DNA of 64,000 nucleotides from Parabacteroides chinchillae (GTDB taxonomy: Bacteria > Bacteroidota > Bacteroidia > Bacteroidales > Tannerellaceae): the NCBI RefSeq assembly GCF_900108035.1, contig NZ_FNVS01000017.1, positions 24,510-88,509 on the forward strand, read 5' to 3'. The notes beneath the pieces were generated by a model. It worked only from the letters and a program-made list of their open reading frames with translations, was not told where the DNA came from and did no database searches. Shown piece by piece: positions 1 to 8,793 of the stretch. Both the position numbers and the translations under genes were made by a program. Numbering within the stretch: the first letter of the stretch is position 1; each line of letters starts with the position of its first letter.

Positions 1-349
1 TATAAGGGATAATATCGTTTTGATCGATTATTTTACCATTAAAATCAATAGTTGCAAGTAAAACCCGTTTCCTTTGTACGTCTACGCCGACAAAATATCC
101 GGATTCAGGATTTAATCCGTAGATGTTGGGTTTACGTCCACCATTTGTGTTTTGTTTGCCGGAATCAAGAAGGTAACCATCTTCCAGCAATTCCATGATA
201 AGTTTGGTAACAGTAGGGACACTTAATTCCATCTCTTTAGATATGTCGGCAATGGAAGAGTTGCCTGATAGAATAAGGTACTGAATGATTCGCTTTTTTA
301 GCGCTGCATTTTTTGAATTGCTATCCGTAAAAGAAAAATTTGTAGCCAT
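1..349 (-). CDS. ROK-family transcriptional regulator, C-terminus beyond window
   Basis: The visible 116 residues start MATNFSFTDSNSKNAALKKR and hold a MarR-like winged helix (about 15-75: IADISKEMELSVPTVTKLI) followed by the first strand of the ROK actin-like fold (YFVGVDVQRKRVLLATIDF). The ROK kinase/sugar-binding domain runs off the left edge. ROK regulators of this layout (NagC/Mlc/XylR type) usually repress carbohydrate genes and are released by a sugar or sugar phosphate. It lies downstream of susD on the same strand but has its own -7 box and a terminator in between, so it is probably a separate unit. Its ligand cannot be told from this piece. The ATG at 347-349 fits the promoter box at 398-405. 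Confidence 0.88.
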   Translation of the reverse strand, partial: MATNFSFTDSNSKNAALKKRIIQYLILSGNSSIADISKEMELSVPTVTKLIMELLEDGYLLDSGKQNTNGGRKPNIYGLNPESGYFVGVDVQRKRVLLATIDFNGKIIDQNDIIPY

Positions 350-366
350 ATTTTGTCGTTTTTATA

Positions 367-385
367 AGCGAATGCTAGTTTCGCT
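367..385. promoter_or_regulatory. Perfect palindrome in ROK gene leader, candidate operator
   Basis: AGCGAA (367-372), 7-base spacer, TTCGCT (380-385). It lies between the -7 box and the start codon of the ROK gene, about where RNA polymerase clears the promoter. ROK regulators of the NagC/Mlc kind bind TTCG/CGAA-type palindromes, so autoregulation is a reasonable inference. Confidence 0.4.
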
Positions 386-397
386 ATCCATATCGGC

Positions 398-405
398 CAA
401 AGTTA
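398..405 (-). promoter_or_regulatory. -7 box for ROK gene
   Basis: Reads TAACTTTG on the minus strand, an exact TAnnTTTG match, 49 bases before the ATG at 349. No clear -33 TTTG was seen. Confidence 0.5.
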
Positions 406-452
406 AAATATATTTCCTTTCTTTTTAATATTTTCGGATATCTTTTTAAAAA

Positions 453-484
453 AAACGCATGGATTAATGTTAATCCATGCGTTT
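453..484 (-). terminator. Intrinsic terminator after susD
   Basis: Perfect 14-bp stem (AAACGCATGGATTA with its complement) and a 4-base loop; on the minus strand it is followed by a run of eight T. It ends the susC-susD transcript before the ROK gene. Confidence 0.85.
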
Positions 485-511
485 CTCAATTAAATATTTA
501 TATAGAATAAA

Positions 512-2131
512 TTATTTATATCTGCCGGTATCCCACCAAACTCTTACGTTTTGTCCATCACCTTTACCTTGGTTCAGACTAGGATCTTTTGAGTTGGGAT
601 TTAAAGATTGTTCGTCATCGATATAACGAAGCTTTTTGATGAATGTTCCTTTTGGAAGTAAATCTAAATCACTTTCTACAACAGGTGTGAAATCTGGGTA
701 ACCTGTACGGCGGAATTCAGACCAGGCTTCTACGCCATTCGGATAGATACCGATCCATTTTTGAGTAATAATTCTTTTTAATTTACCTTCAAAGTCCGCA
801 CCTTCATCCCATTTAACATTACCACCATTGATATATGCATCGTCGTTGTCGGTTGTATAAACAGTTGGATCTGCATTTTCACGAGCCTCTGCAAATGAAG
901 CACGAATACCTGCTTCGTAATTTGCTTTAGCATCACCAGCTCCTGCCCATCCGCGGATTGCAGCTTCAGCTTTCAAGAAACAAACTTCTGCATAATTGAA
1001 AACAATGAACGGTTTTGTAACCTGTGCATAGTATGAGCTTGGAGCAGTCACTTTTGAACCTTTTGGATTTGAATTCCAGTTGCCGCAAGAGTTATATCCC
1101 CAAATACAAGAGGTGTTTTCTGGCAAATAATCAGGATATTTGTCTTTGTTGTTCATCATACTTGCAGGAAGTCCGTTAGGGAGTCCTCTCCATCTTACAT
1201 CAGAAGTTCCGTTTACATATCCTTCTGTTTGGCTGAAATGTAGTGGCAGACGTGGGTCCTCAATGCTACTTTCATTCAACATTACGTCTATGATTGTTTT
1301 ACTTACACGGAATTCGTTCCAGAAGCTGATACACCATAATGAGTGTCCGTTGCTTCTTGTATCCTGTTTTATTCCTGCTGTATCATCATTGCCTTCCATT
1401 AATACATCTTTAAGAGCTTTCTCTCCTTCTGCTTTTGCCTTTTCAGGATCTATATATGAAAGACGCATGGCTAGACGCAGACGAACTGAGTTACCTAATT
1501 TTATCCATTTATCCAGGTCTCCACCGTAAATAATATCAGATGTTCCGTATTTACTTTGAAGTTCATCGTTTTTATTTGCTTTTAGACTTGCAATAGCTTC
1601 ATCCAGTTCTTTGAATAAGTCGTAGTAAATATCCTTTTGACTATCGTACTTAGGTGATAAAGTACCTTGACCTGCTTCGAAGTATGGTATGTCTCCAAAT
1701 ACGTCTGTTGTTCTTGAAGCTACCATCGTACCTAGAATACGCATAACCTGATACATGTTGCTATATTCCGGGTGTTGTTCCAAAGAATTTTTTGTAGAAT
1801 ACAAGTTATTTGCAAAATACAAATAATAAGCCTTCCAGTAAGCGTCCTTTACCCAGCTGTCTTTCCAGTCATAACGATCTGTAGGAAATCCGGTGGAAGA
1901 ACAAGCTATATATTGTGCATACTGATTGGTATGTAAATTTTCACCAACCTGATATTCCCATGAACGACAATTGAAACCATACTCCTGCATCTTTGGCAAA
2001 AGAAGCGACGGACTTACTGCCGTTGGCTTTTGGGGATCTACATTCATATCATCAAAGTTCCCAGTACAACTGGTTAAAATGCCCGCGGCCAAACCGATGA
2101 TTAATGTTATTTTTTGTTTGAACATTTTCAT
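512..2131 (-). CDS. SusD/RagB-family outer-membrane lipoprotein
   Basis: 539 residues. The N-terminus is a lipoprotein signal with the lipobox LTSC (cleavage before about Cys22), followed by DDMNVDPQKPT, the usual opening of the SusD-like_2 subgroup. SusD proteins are alpha-helical (TPR-like) surface lipoproteins that sit as a lid on a SusC barrel and capture the nutrient. It starts 14 bases after the susC stop and is clearly co-transcribed with it; the terminator at 453-484 ends the unit. There are no glycoside hydrolases, sulfatases or peptidases next to the pair, so the substrate (glycan or peptide) is open. Length is normal and the gene looks intact. Confidence 0.93.
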   Translation of the reverse strand: MKMFKQKITLIIGLAAGILTSCTGNFDDMNVDPQKPTAVSPSLLLPKMQEYGFNCRSWEYQVGENLHTNQYAQYIACSSTGFPTDRYDWKDSWVKDAYWKAYYLYFANNLYSTKNSLEQHPEYSNMYQVMRILGTMVASRTTDVFGDIPYFEAGQGTLSPKYDSQKDIYYDLFKELDEAIASLKANKNDELQSKYGTSDIIYGGDLDKWIKLGNSVRLRLAMRLSYIDPEKAKAEGEKALKDVLMEGNDDTAGIKQDTRSNGHSLWCISFWNEFRVSKTIIDVMLNESSIEDPRLPLHFSQTEGYVNGTSDVRWRGLPNGLPASMMNNKDKYPDYLPENTSCIWGYNSCGNWNSNPKGSKVTAPSSYYAQVTKPFIVFNYAEVCFLKAEAAIRGWAGAGDAKANYEAGIRASFAEARENADPTVYTTDNDDAYINGGNVKWDEGADFEGKLKRIITQKWIGIYPNGVEAWSEFRRTGYPDFTPVVESDLDLLPKGTFIKKLRYIDDEQSLNPNSKDPSLNQGKGDGQNVRVWWDTGRYK

Positions 2132-2145
2132 AATAAATTGTGAAA

Positions 2146-5100
2146 TTAGAATTTAACATTAAGGGTAAAACCAAGTGAACGAGTTGAAGGCAATGCTGCA
2201 TATTCAAATGCTTGTGCATAGTCTGAACGGCCGAATGAAGATTCTGGATTTATTGGAGCATTTTTGAAAATGTAGAATAAATCACGACCAACTGCTGAAA
2301 GTTTTACACTTTGTATAGGTAGATTTCTTAACCATGCTTTTGGCAATGTATAGCCAATTGATAATTCACGAAGTTTTACGTAAGAAGCATCGTATAGATA
2401 TTCTTCGGCAACACCGTAAGCTCCACCTACTGCAGACCAGTATGTTTGAGCACTAACTGTTTGGGTATTTTCTTTTCCTGTACTTTTTACGATACCGTTT
2501 ACTACTATTTCATTTTCACGATCAAGAGTTCTAGCAGAAGTACCAGCTGCTGTTGCGTATGCGTCAGTAGTTGAAATAAAGTCGCCTCCGCAACGAATAT
2601 CAATTAAAGCATTCAAAGAAAGATTTTTCCATCTTAAAGAAGTGCTGAATGAACCGGTCCAGTCCGGAGTCATATTTCCGACAATTTTGTTCGATTCTTT
2701 GATAGGTAGACCATTGTCACCAATAAGCAAGCGACCATTTGCATCGCGTTCATATCCGTTACCCATGATGTCTCCATAACGACCGCCTTCTTTAACGATA
2801 ACTTTACCGATACGGGTTTCTTCTCCAATAGTGAATTGTTTTAAGCTCGGATCGAGTTCAATACATTTTGTACGGTTTAATCCCCAGTTTAAAGTTACAT
2901 CCCAAGTCCAGTCTTTTGTTTGGATCGGTGTACCTGTTAATGAAACTTCCCAACCATAACTCTTCATCTTACCGGCATTGATCAGCTTTTCAGAGTAACC
3001 GGAAGATATAGGAACTGCAACTTTCAGAATCTGGTTTAATGTATTCGCGTTATAATATGTCAAGTCGAAACCTAAACGGCCATTAAACATACGGAACTCA
3101 GTACCAACTTCGAAAGAACGGGTATCTTCCGGTTTCAGGTTTGTCAATAGGAATACTGTTGCAGCTGTTGCATTTAATATTTCACCATTTGTTTTATTCA
3201 GTGAATAGACACTTAATAATTGATATGGATTAGTGTCGTTACCTACTTGAGCATAAGATGCACGAAGTTTCCAGAATGAAATTTGCTCCGGTAATGTTAA
3301 TATTTCAGACATGATTCCAGACAAACTTACAGAAGGGTAAAAATAAGAACGGTTATTTGCTGGTAATGTAGAAGACCAGTCGTTACGGGCTGTAACATCT
3401 AAATAAAGTTTACTTTTCCATCCAACAGTTGCATTTCCCAATACGGAATTTACATGTTTGTTACTGTAACCTTCAGATGTGGTTTGGTTATTACCATTAC
3501 TTAAAGCAACCAAGTGAGGAATACTGAAATAACCGGATGAACCATTTACATTGTTCCATTTAAAGCTGGTCATTGCTGCACCCAAATTGGCAGTAACTGA
3601 AAAATCACCAAACTGTTTATTGAAGTTAGCCATCAAATCGGCATTGAATTCTTGGTTCGTTGCCATAGTGTGGGTATAAGACGTTGATGTATATGTTTGG
3701 GTGTAAGAACCGTAATTTCTGATTTGGTCATGATACCAGTCAATACCAACACGTCCTGTTATCTTTAAATAATCAGTGATTTTACCAACCAATTGCAATT
3801 TTCCAATAATACGATTACGGTCGTCTCTGTTTCCATTTTCAGACATTGTATCTGTATATGGATTTCTGTGTTCATTACTTTGGCCTGACCAGTTCACTGT
3901 ATATCCGTCTAATCCGACAGGATCTTTCAAATCAGACAAACGAATACCACGCGGCATAGTGATAAGAGATCTCATGATACCGTATTCTCCTAATGCCGGA
4001 CGATTTTCACCTTTTTGGCGCATGTAATTAACTTTTGCGCTTATGTCAATGTATTTGCCTTTTAATTCAGCTCCAAGGTCATAATATTGTTTGTTCAAAG
4101 AATGTCCGGGAGTGATACCCTCGTTTCTTGAATCTGAGAAAGAGAAACGGGCTGTTGCTGTTTCAGAACCTCCGGATGCAGTCAAAGTATTAGTGTAATT
4201 GACGCCTGTACGATAGAAATCATCGATATAGCTGTTTTGAGGTAGTAGTGCGTTTTGTGCATCATAACGGCTATCTTTATAAATACCGTTAGGGCCACGC
4301 CAATTGTCTACCATTTGGCCAGTCATTTTAGGACCCCAGCTTTCGGTTGCACCTACTGTGTAAGTACCACCAGAACCTTGTCCGTAAACATTTTGGTATT
4401 CGTAAGAATCGTAGGCTTTGCTAAAATGGATGTTTCCGTTATATTCTAACTGTAATTTTCCGGATTGCCCTTTTTTTGTAGTTACAATAATAACTCCGTT
4501 TTGTGCACGAGAACCATACATAGCAGCGGCATTGGCACCTTTTAGCACGGAAATACTTTCAATGTCTTCTGGGTTAATTTCGGAAGCAGCACCAGAGTAG
4601 TCGATACCACCCCATTGGTTTGCATCGCCGGTTTGTTTGTCACTGATAGGCATACCGTCTACAACCCATAGCGGTTGGTTGTTACCGCTCAAAGATGTTG
4701 TACCACGTAATATAACACGGGTAGAACCTCCGACGCCTGTCGCTGATTGAGAAATTTGTACACCTGCAACTTTACCTTGTAGCATGTTTGCTACACTTTC
4801 AGAACGGACTTCTGCCATGCTTTCGGCTTTAATTTCCTGCATAGCATAACCCAACGCTTTCTTTTCGCGTTTGATACCAAGAGCAGTTACAACAACTTCG
4901 TCGAGTTCTTCAACTGTTGAAGACAAAACAACATTGATGTTGTTTTGATTATTAACTGCTACATCAGTAGTTTTGTAACCGATAAAAGACACCTCAAGAA
5001 TAGCATTTGCCGGAGCTTGCATAGAAAAGTTCCCGTCGAAGTCTGTTGTAGTACCGATGTTTGTTCCTTTTACTACGACGTTTGCTCCTGGAATGGTTTC

Positions 5101-5271
5101 TCCATTTCTGTCTTTTACTGTACCCTTTACAACAATTTCTTTTTGTTGTGAGACTGTTACTCCTTCAGAAGGAATAACTGCGTTCGCATTAATTGTTCCA
5201 ATGCCGGATAAGAGCCCGCAGATCAATGCTGTTTGAACGAGCTTTTTCCTTTGTTTGACATTTTTACTCAT
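2146..5271 (-). CDS. SusC/RagA-family TonB-dependent outer-membrane transporter
   Basis: 1041 residues. In order: signal peptide (about 1-32), a carboxypeptidase-regulatory-like domain (about 45-122, IVVKGTVKDRNGETIPGANV ... FIGYKTTDV), a TonB box region (EELDEVVVTALGI, about 137-149), the plug (about 150-265, with VAGVQISQSATGVGG and GANAAAMYGSRAQNGVII), then a long 22-strand-type barrel ending in the aromatic tail GFTLNVKF. It forms the pump half of a SusCD complex and takes up large oligomers driven by TonB/ExbBD. First gene of the susC-susD operon. No N-terminal STN domain, so it is not the FecA-like signalling type. Promoter not obvious: only a one-mismatch -7 box (AATATTTG on the minus strand, 5370-5377) was seen. 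Confidence 0.95.
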   Translation of the reverse strand: MSKNVKQRKKLVQTALICGLLSGIGTINANAVIPSEGVTVSQQKEIVVKGTVKDRNGETIPGANVVVKGTNIGTTTDFDGNFSMQAPANAILEVSFIGYKTTDVAVNNQNNINVVLSSTVEELDEVVVTALGIKREKKALGYAMQEIKAESMAEVRSESVANMLQGKVAGVQISQSATGVGGSTRVILRGTTSLSGNNQPLWVVDGMPISDKQTGDANQWGGIDYSGAASEINPEDIESISVLKGANAAAMYGSRAQNGVIIVTTKKGQSGKLQLEYNGNIHFSKAYDSYEYQNVYGQGSGGTYTVGATESWGPKMTGQMVDNWRGPNGIYKDSRYDAQNALLPQNSYIDDFYRTGVNYTNTLTASGGSETATARFSFSDSRNEGITPGHSLNKQYYDLGAELKGKYIDISAKVNYMRQKGENRPALGEYGIMRSLITMPRGIRLSDLKDPVGLDGYTVNWSGQSNEHRNPYTDTMSENGNRDDRNRIIGKLQLVGKITDYLKITGRVGIDWYHDQIRNYGSYTQTYTSTSYTHTMATNQEFNADLMANFNKQFGDFSVTANLGAAMTSFKWNNVNGSSGYFSIPHLVALSNGNNQTTSEGYSNKHVNSVLGNATVGWKSKLYLDVTARNDWSSTLPANNRSYFYPSVSLSGIMSEILTLPEQISFWKLRASYAQVGNDTNPYQLLSVYSLNKTNGEILNATAATVFLLTNLKPEDTRSFEVGTEFRMFNGRLGFDLTYYNANTLNQILKVAVPISSGYSEKLINAGKMKSYGWEVSLTGTPIQTKDWTWDVTLNWGLNRTKCIELDPSLKQFTIGEETRIGKVIVKEGGRYGDIMGNGYERDANGRLLIGDNGLPIKESNKIVGNMTPDWTGSFSTSLRWKNLSLNALIDIRCGGDFISTTDAYATAAGTSARTLDRENEIVVNGIVKSTGKENTQTVSAQTYWSAVGGAYGVAEEYLYDASYVKLRELSIGYTLPKAWLRNLPIQSVKLSAVGRDLFYIFKNAPINPESSFGRSDYAQAFEYAALPSTRSLGFTLNVKF

Positions 5272-5603
5272 ACAAGGTTATTTTTATAAGTGGATAATTT
5301 GCATACTCGCTTGTATGCTGTGATTTTCTTTTTATTGATGGTAGTTTTTGTTCAAAACAATTTATTTGTCAAATATTTTAATAAATGACGCTGCGAATAT
5401 AATATGTTTTGAAAACAAAATTTGTATTTTAAATGTTAAAATTTAACGCGATGTGCGCTTTTAACATTCTCGAAAGGTGAGATTTTTTTTATTTGCCTGT
5501 TACTCAATGTGGTTTCGGAAGAAAGAAAAATAAAATTGTTTGTTATTTCAACAGGTTATATCGAATGCTAATCAATCTTATTTTTCTTTCTGTTTTTTTT
5601 GTT
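5272..5603. other. 332-bp intergenic region upstream of susC
   Basis: Lies between proC and susC. Holds an inverted repeat GCATAC/GTATGC at 5301-5318 (6-base loop) in the susC leader and a 13-base palindrome GTTAAAATTTAAC at 5435-5447. No exact -7 box for susC, no small open frame and no clear terminator for proC beyond T-rich DNA at 5580-5605. Confidence 0.5.
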
Positions 5604-6407
5604 TTATTTACTAGCTTTTAAGCCTCTTATTACTGCTGATGTAAATCCGGATAATTCCATTTCATTCAAGCCTTTAATCGTAATTCCCCCTGGAGTGGTT
5701 ACTTTATCTATTTCGGCTTCAGGATTACTTTTGTTTTCGATTAATAGATCTACGGCTCCTTTAACAGTATGTACAACAATTTCTTGTGCCTGTTTTGGAT
5801 AAAAACCTAATTCCACACCGCCTTCTATTGCAGCTCGAATGTAACGGAGTGCAAATGCTATACCGCTGGAAGCTAAAGCTGTGCCCGCAGCCATTAATCG
5901 TTCATCTATTAATAAAGTATTTCCTAATTCATTAAATATATTAAGAATTGAATTTGTTTGTTCCTGGGATGCATTATAGGCTGCTATGAAAGTCATACTG
6001 CTGAGAACTTCGATTGCCGTATTGGGCATAATTCGAAAAATTGCAGGAGCGACAGCATTATCACAATCAATATCCTTGATGAGAAAATTGTTTAATTCTT
6101 CAAAGGTGATGCCTGCTGCTACAGATACGATAATTTGTTTTTCATAATTAAGTACGGGTTTGATTTCGTTGATAACTGTAGCTACACGCCACGGTTTAAC
6201 AGCAATTATGATGATATCGGCATTACTTACAGCTTCAATATTGTTATGGGTAAGAATAAAATCAGGATTAATGTCCCTCATTTTATTTAATGTGTCTTCC
6301 GATTGGGCTGTACAAATAATGTCAGATGCTTTGAATATAGAACTTTGAGCCAGGCCCCGCCCGATAGCTCCTCCTATATTTCCCGAACCTATAATTGCTA
6401 TTTTCAT
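5604..6407 (-). CDS. proC: Pyrroline-5-carboxylate reductase
   Basis: 267 residues, normal length. Last step of proline synthesis: reduces 1-pyrroline-5-carboxylate with NAD(P)H in the cytosol. The Rossmann nucleotide-binding motif is at the very start (IGSGNIGGAIGRGL, residues 5-18). The C-terminal dimerisation domain carries the family signature (KVTTPGGITIKGLNEMELSG, about 236-255). It has its own -7 box at 6442-6449 in a short divergent region shared with the C1 peptidase gene. It points the same way as the arginine operon 2.4 kb upstream, and in related genomes proC often lies close to argD (recollection), so the genes between may be later insertions. Confidence 0.95.
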   Translation of the reverse strand: MKIAIIGSGNIGGAIGRGLAQSSIFKASDIICTAQSEDTLNKMRDINPDFILTHNNIEAVSNADIIIIAVKPWRVATVINEIKPVLNYEKQIIVSVAAGITFEELNNFLIKDIDCDNAVAPAIFRIMPNTAIEVLSSMTFIAAYNASQEQTNSILNIFNELGNTLLIDERLMAAGTALASSGIAFALRYIRAAIEGGVELGFYPKQAQEIVVHTVKGAVDLLIENKSNPEAEIDKVTTPGGITIKGLNEMELSGFTSAVIRGLKASK

Positions 6408-6441
6408 TTGTTGCTTATTTAATTAATAATCATCTTCGATA

Positions 6442-6449
6442 CAAAAGTA
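6442..6449 (-). promoter_or_regulatory. -7 box for proC
   Basis: TACTTTTG on the minus strand, exact TAnnTTTG match, 35 bases before the proC start. Confidence 0.5.
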
Positions 6450-6465
6450 TATAAAATAAATCTAT

Positions 6466-6473
6466 TACATTTG
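6466..6473 (+). promoter_or_regulatory. -7 box for C1 peptidase gene
   Basis: TACATTTG, exact match. It overlaps a possible TTG start at 6471, which rules that start out and supports the ATG at 6516. Confidence 0.6.
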
Positions 6474-6515
6474 CAAACAAGATTAATTGCTAATAAAAAA
6501 ATCAATAACAGAAAG

Positions 6516-7703
6516 ATGAAGAAACTTATCGCCGCTGGTTTATTGCTGGCATGTTCGCTTACAACATTGAGTGCACAGGATGCAAAGGGAGAATATGTTT
6601 TTACTCCCGTTAAAGAATTGAAAATTACTCCGGTTAAAAATCAAAATCGTACAGGAACATGCTGGTGTTTTTCAACATTAGGATTTCTTGAATCAGAATT
6701 ACTCCGTATGGGAAAAGGAGAATATGATCTTTCGGAAATGTATATTGTGAATCATTCTTATAAAGATAAAGCGGATAAATTTGTGCGTTTACATGGTAAG
6801 CTGAATTTTGCCCAGGGCGGTTCTTTTGAGGATGTTTTATATGCCTGGAAGAATTATGGTATTGTTCCGGAAGAAGTTATGACTGGTTTGCAGTATGGCG
6901 AAGATATGCATGCTCACAGTGAAATGGAACAAGTGGCAACTGCATATCTGAATGCTTTGATTAAAAATCCGAATGGAAAACTGTCTACTGCATGGCAGAA
7001 AGGATTCGACGGTATTATTGATGCTTATCTGGGAGAATTTCCTAAAACATTTACTTATAAAGGCAAAGAATATACACCTATAAGTTTTGCTAAAGAATTA
7101 GGGCTTAATATGGATGATTATGTATCGTTGACATCTTTTACTCATCATCCTTTTTATACGACTTTCCCGATAGAGGTAGAAGATAACTGGCGTTGGGCCG
7201 ATTCATATAATTTACCGATCGACGAATTGATGGAAGTTTTTGATAACGCTATTAATACGGGCTATACTATTGCTTGGGGGTCTGATGTTAGCGAGAAAGG
7301 TTATACTCGTAATGGTATTGGTGTTATTCCTGATATTGAATCATTGGAACGCAGTGGTTCTGACCAAGATCGTTGGTTAGGCCTGACTAAAAAAGAGAAA
7401 GATGAAGAAATCAAAAAAATGTTGGAGAAGCCTTGTGATGAACTAACTATTACTCAGGAAATGCGCCAGACTGCTTATGATAATTATCAAACAACCGATG
7501 ATCATGGTATGCAGATATACGGTATTGCAAAAGATCAAAATGGTAAGAAGTTTTATATGGTGAAGAACTCTTGGGGCACGGATAATAAGTACAAAGGAAC
7601 TTGGTATGTTTCCGAACCTTTTGTGAAATACAAAACAATGAATATTGTTGTTCACAAAGATGCTTTGCCAAAAGCTATCAGAACTAAGTTGGGAATTAAA
7701 TAA
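6516..7703 (+). CDS. Secreted C1-family cysteine peptidase, bleomycin hydrolase/PepC-like
   Basis: 395 residues from the ATG at 6516, chosen because the -7 box at 6466-6473 covers the longer TTG start and because the signal peptide MKKLIAAGLLLACSLTTLSA then begins cleanly. Papain-fold residues are visible: oxyanion Gln43 and catalytic Cys49 in KNQNRTGTCWCFS, His330 in DDHGMQIYG, Asn351 in VKNSWG. The large insert between Cys and His is typical of the PepC/bleomycin hydrolase branch, aminopeptidase-type enzymes. Unlike cytosolic PepC this one carries an export signal, so it probably acts in the periplasm or outside. Monocistronic, with a terminator at 7726-7766. Confidence 0.9.
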   Translation: MKKLIAAGLLLACSLTTLSAQDAKGEYVFTPVKELKITPVKNQNRTGTCWCFSTLGFLESELLRMGKGEYDLSEMYIVNHSYKDKADKFVRLHGKLNFAQGGSFEDVLYAWKNYGIVPEEVMTGLQYGEDMHAHSEMEQVATAYLNALIKNPNGKLSTAWQKGFDGIIDAYLGEFPKTFTYKGKEYTPISFAKELGLNMDDYVSLTSFTHHPFYTTFPIEVEDNWRWADSYNLPIDELMEVFDNAINTGYTIAWGSDVSEKGYTRNGIGVIPDIESLERSGSDQDRWLGLTKKEKDEEIKKMLEKPCDELTITQEMRQTAYDNYQTTDDHGMQIYGIAKDQNGKKFYMVKNSWGTDNKYKGTWYVSEPFVKYKTMNIVVHKDALPKAIRTKLGIK

Positions 7704-7725
7704 TATACATTAGATTATAAAAATG

Positions 7726-7766
7726 AAAAGAGGCTTTCTCTGTAATTACAGGGAATAGCCTCTTTT
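7726..7766. terminator. Bidirectional terminator between convergent genes
   Basis: AAAAGAGGCT (7726-7735) pairs perfectly with AGCCTCTTTT (7757-7766); the loop region holds a second palindrome CTGTAATTACAG. Serves the C1 peptidase gene on + and the lipoprotein gene on -. Confidence 0.85.
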
Positions 7767-7793
7767 CTATATATACAAAGATGTGCTGCTTTA

Positions 7794-8393
7794 TTATTGT
7801 ACTTCTGTTAATACATAACTTATATCACCGGATACCGGCTGTAGTTGTTCATCTAACATAATAAGTGTATTTCCACTTACCAGGAAATAAATAATCTGAC
7901 TACCATCGCTTGGAATAAGAGCATATACTGTTGCATTTGCATCAGCAGGAGTTCCTTTCTTTACCTGTCTTTTTCCGGTAGAACTATACGTTTTACTTTG
8001 TCCGTTGTCTTCAGTGAGATAAACTGCATCCATTTCATAAACGCCATTGTCGGTGTCATCTTGTTGATAATACATAGTCAGATCGTAATCAACTTCGGGA
8101 GCATTTTGAGCATTCGAAGCAGCAGCTTTTTTATTTGTTACTTTGCCTTTATACTTCTTTTGGATTACGGCACCTTTTTTCGGCTCAGCTTTTAATGAAT
8201 CGCGCATATTGACAGGCTTGGCTGTCTTTTCTTTCATCGAAGGAATGATAGGTACAGCAACTTCCACCGGGACAGCTTCGGCTACTGTTACGCTTTCTTC
8301 TTCTACTTCAACGGGAACATTTTGTTGGGATTTATTCCCGCTACATGCAGCCAAAAGTCCCAGGGCTGCTACAGCGATAAAATACTTTTTCAT
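7794..8393 (-). CDS. Lipoprotein with NlpE-like C-terminal region
   Basis: 199 residues with a lipobox (LLAACSGN; lipidated Cys at about 17). Residues 20-95 are low-complexity, rich in Val/Glu then Lys/Ala. From about 103 on, DYDLTMYYQQDDTDNGVYEM to ISYVLTEVQ resembles the beta-barrel of the NlpE family, including the closing pattern NTLIMLDEQLQPVSG. The copper-type CxxC motif of classical NlpE (PCADC) is missing. NlpE senses surface/lipoprotein stress in Proteobacteria; the role here is unknown. The assignment rests on the C-terminal pattern only. Confidence 0.6.
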   Translation of the reverse strand: MKKYFIAVAALGLLAACSGNKSQQNVPVEVEEESVTVAEAVPVEVAVPIIPSMKEKTAKPVNMRDSLKAEPKKGAVIQKKYKGKVTNKKAAASNAQNAPEVDYDLTMYYQQDDTDNGVYEMDAVYLTEDNGQSKTYSSTGKRQVKKGTPADANATVYALIPSDGSQIIYFLVSGNTLIMLDEQLQPVSGDISYVLTEVQ

Positions 8394-8495
8394 TTACATT
8401 GTGTTTTAAAGTGACGTTTGGGGATATAACAAAAGTTCCCCTGTATTTTGTTTTACAGAGGAACAATTTTAACTATTTCTAAATTCGTTCGTTTA

Positions 8496-8735
8496 TTATT
8501 TTGCTGTAGGCTTTACTGCATCAACAGAGATACCTTGAAATACTCTAGAGTCTGAACCTGGCAGATAAGGATAGATCATGGCAATCATAAATGCGTAAAG
8601 AAGAAACCGGATTATATTTAATGAGGGTTGGGCCCAGTCCGGATAAAAACCTGTGATTTTTAATTTTTCCGATTCAATTTCGTTTGCGATATATTGAAGT
8701 CCTTTTATTTTGTATTTGATGCAATAAATTGTATC
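8496..8735 (-). pseudogene. Relic of a mechanosensitive (MscS-type) channel gene
   Basis: A single open frame on the minus strand, ending at a TAA (8496-8498), encodes about 80 residues including SEKLKITGFYPDWAQPSLN, a hydrophobic helix (IIRFLLYAFMIAMI) and YPYLPGSDSRVFQGISV. The last is the hallmark of the MscS family just before the pore-lining helix; in intact proteins it continues into the GLxxSLGS-type pore sequence, which is absent here, replaced by DAVKPTAK and a stop. There is no plausible start codon upstream, where the frame runs straight into the argD terminator. Both ends were therefore lost by deletion. Family assignment is from pattern memory. Confidence 0.7.
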
Positions 8736-8738
8736 ATA

Positions 8739-8774
8739 AAAGCCGTTGTCCGGAAATATCCAGACAGCGGCTTT
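8739..8774 (-). terminator. Terminator of the arginine operon
   Basis: 16-bp stem (AAAGCCGTTGTCCGGA against TCCAGACAGCGGCTTT, two non-Watson-Crick positions), 4-base loop, then TTTTATGAT on the minus strand, 20 bases past the argD stop. Confidence 0.8.
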
Positions 8775-8793
8775 ATATTAAATAAAGAACTAA

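Larger units (their letters stand above)
8394..8793. other. 400-bp region without an intact gene
   Basis: Between the NlpE-like lipoprotein and argD. It is filled mainly by the MscS relic (8496-8735) and the argD terminator (8739-8774). Bases 8394-8495 hold nothing else I can identify. Confidence 0.7.

Noticed and set aside
1140..1529. 129-codon open frame opposite susD.
   Set aside because: Antisense to a well-supported gene, without a recognisable family, promoter or signal.
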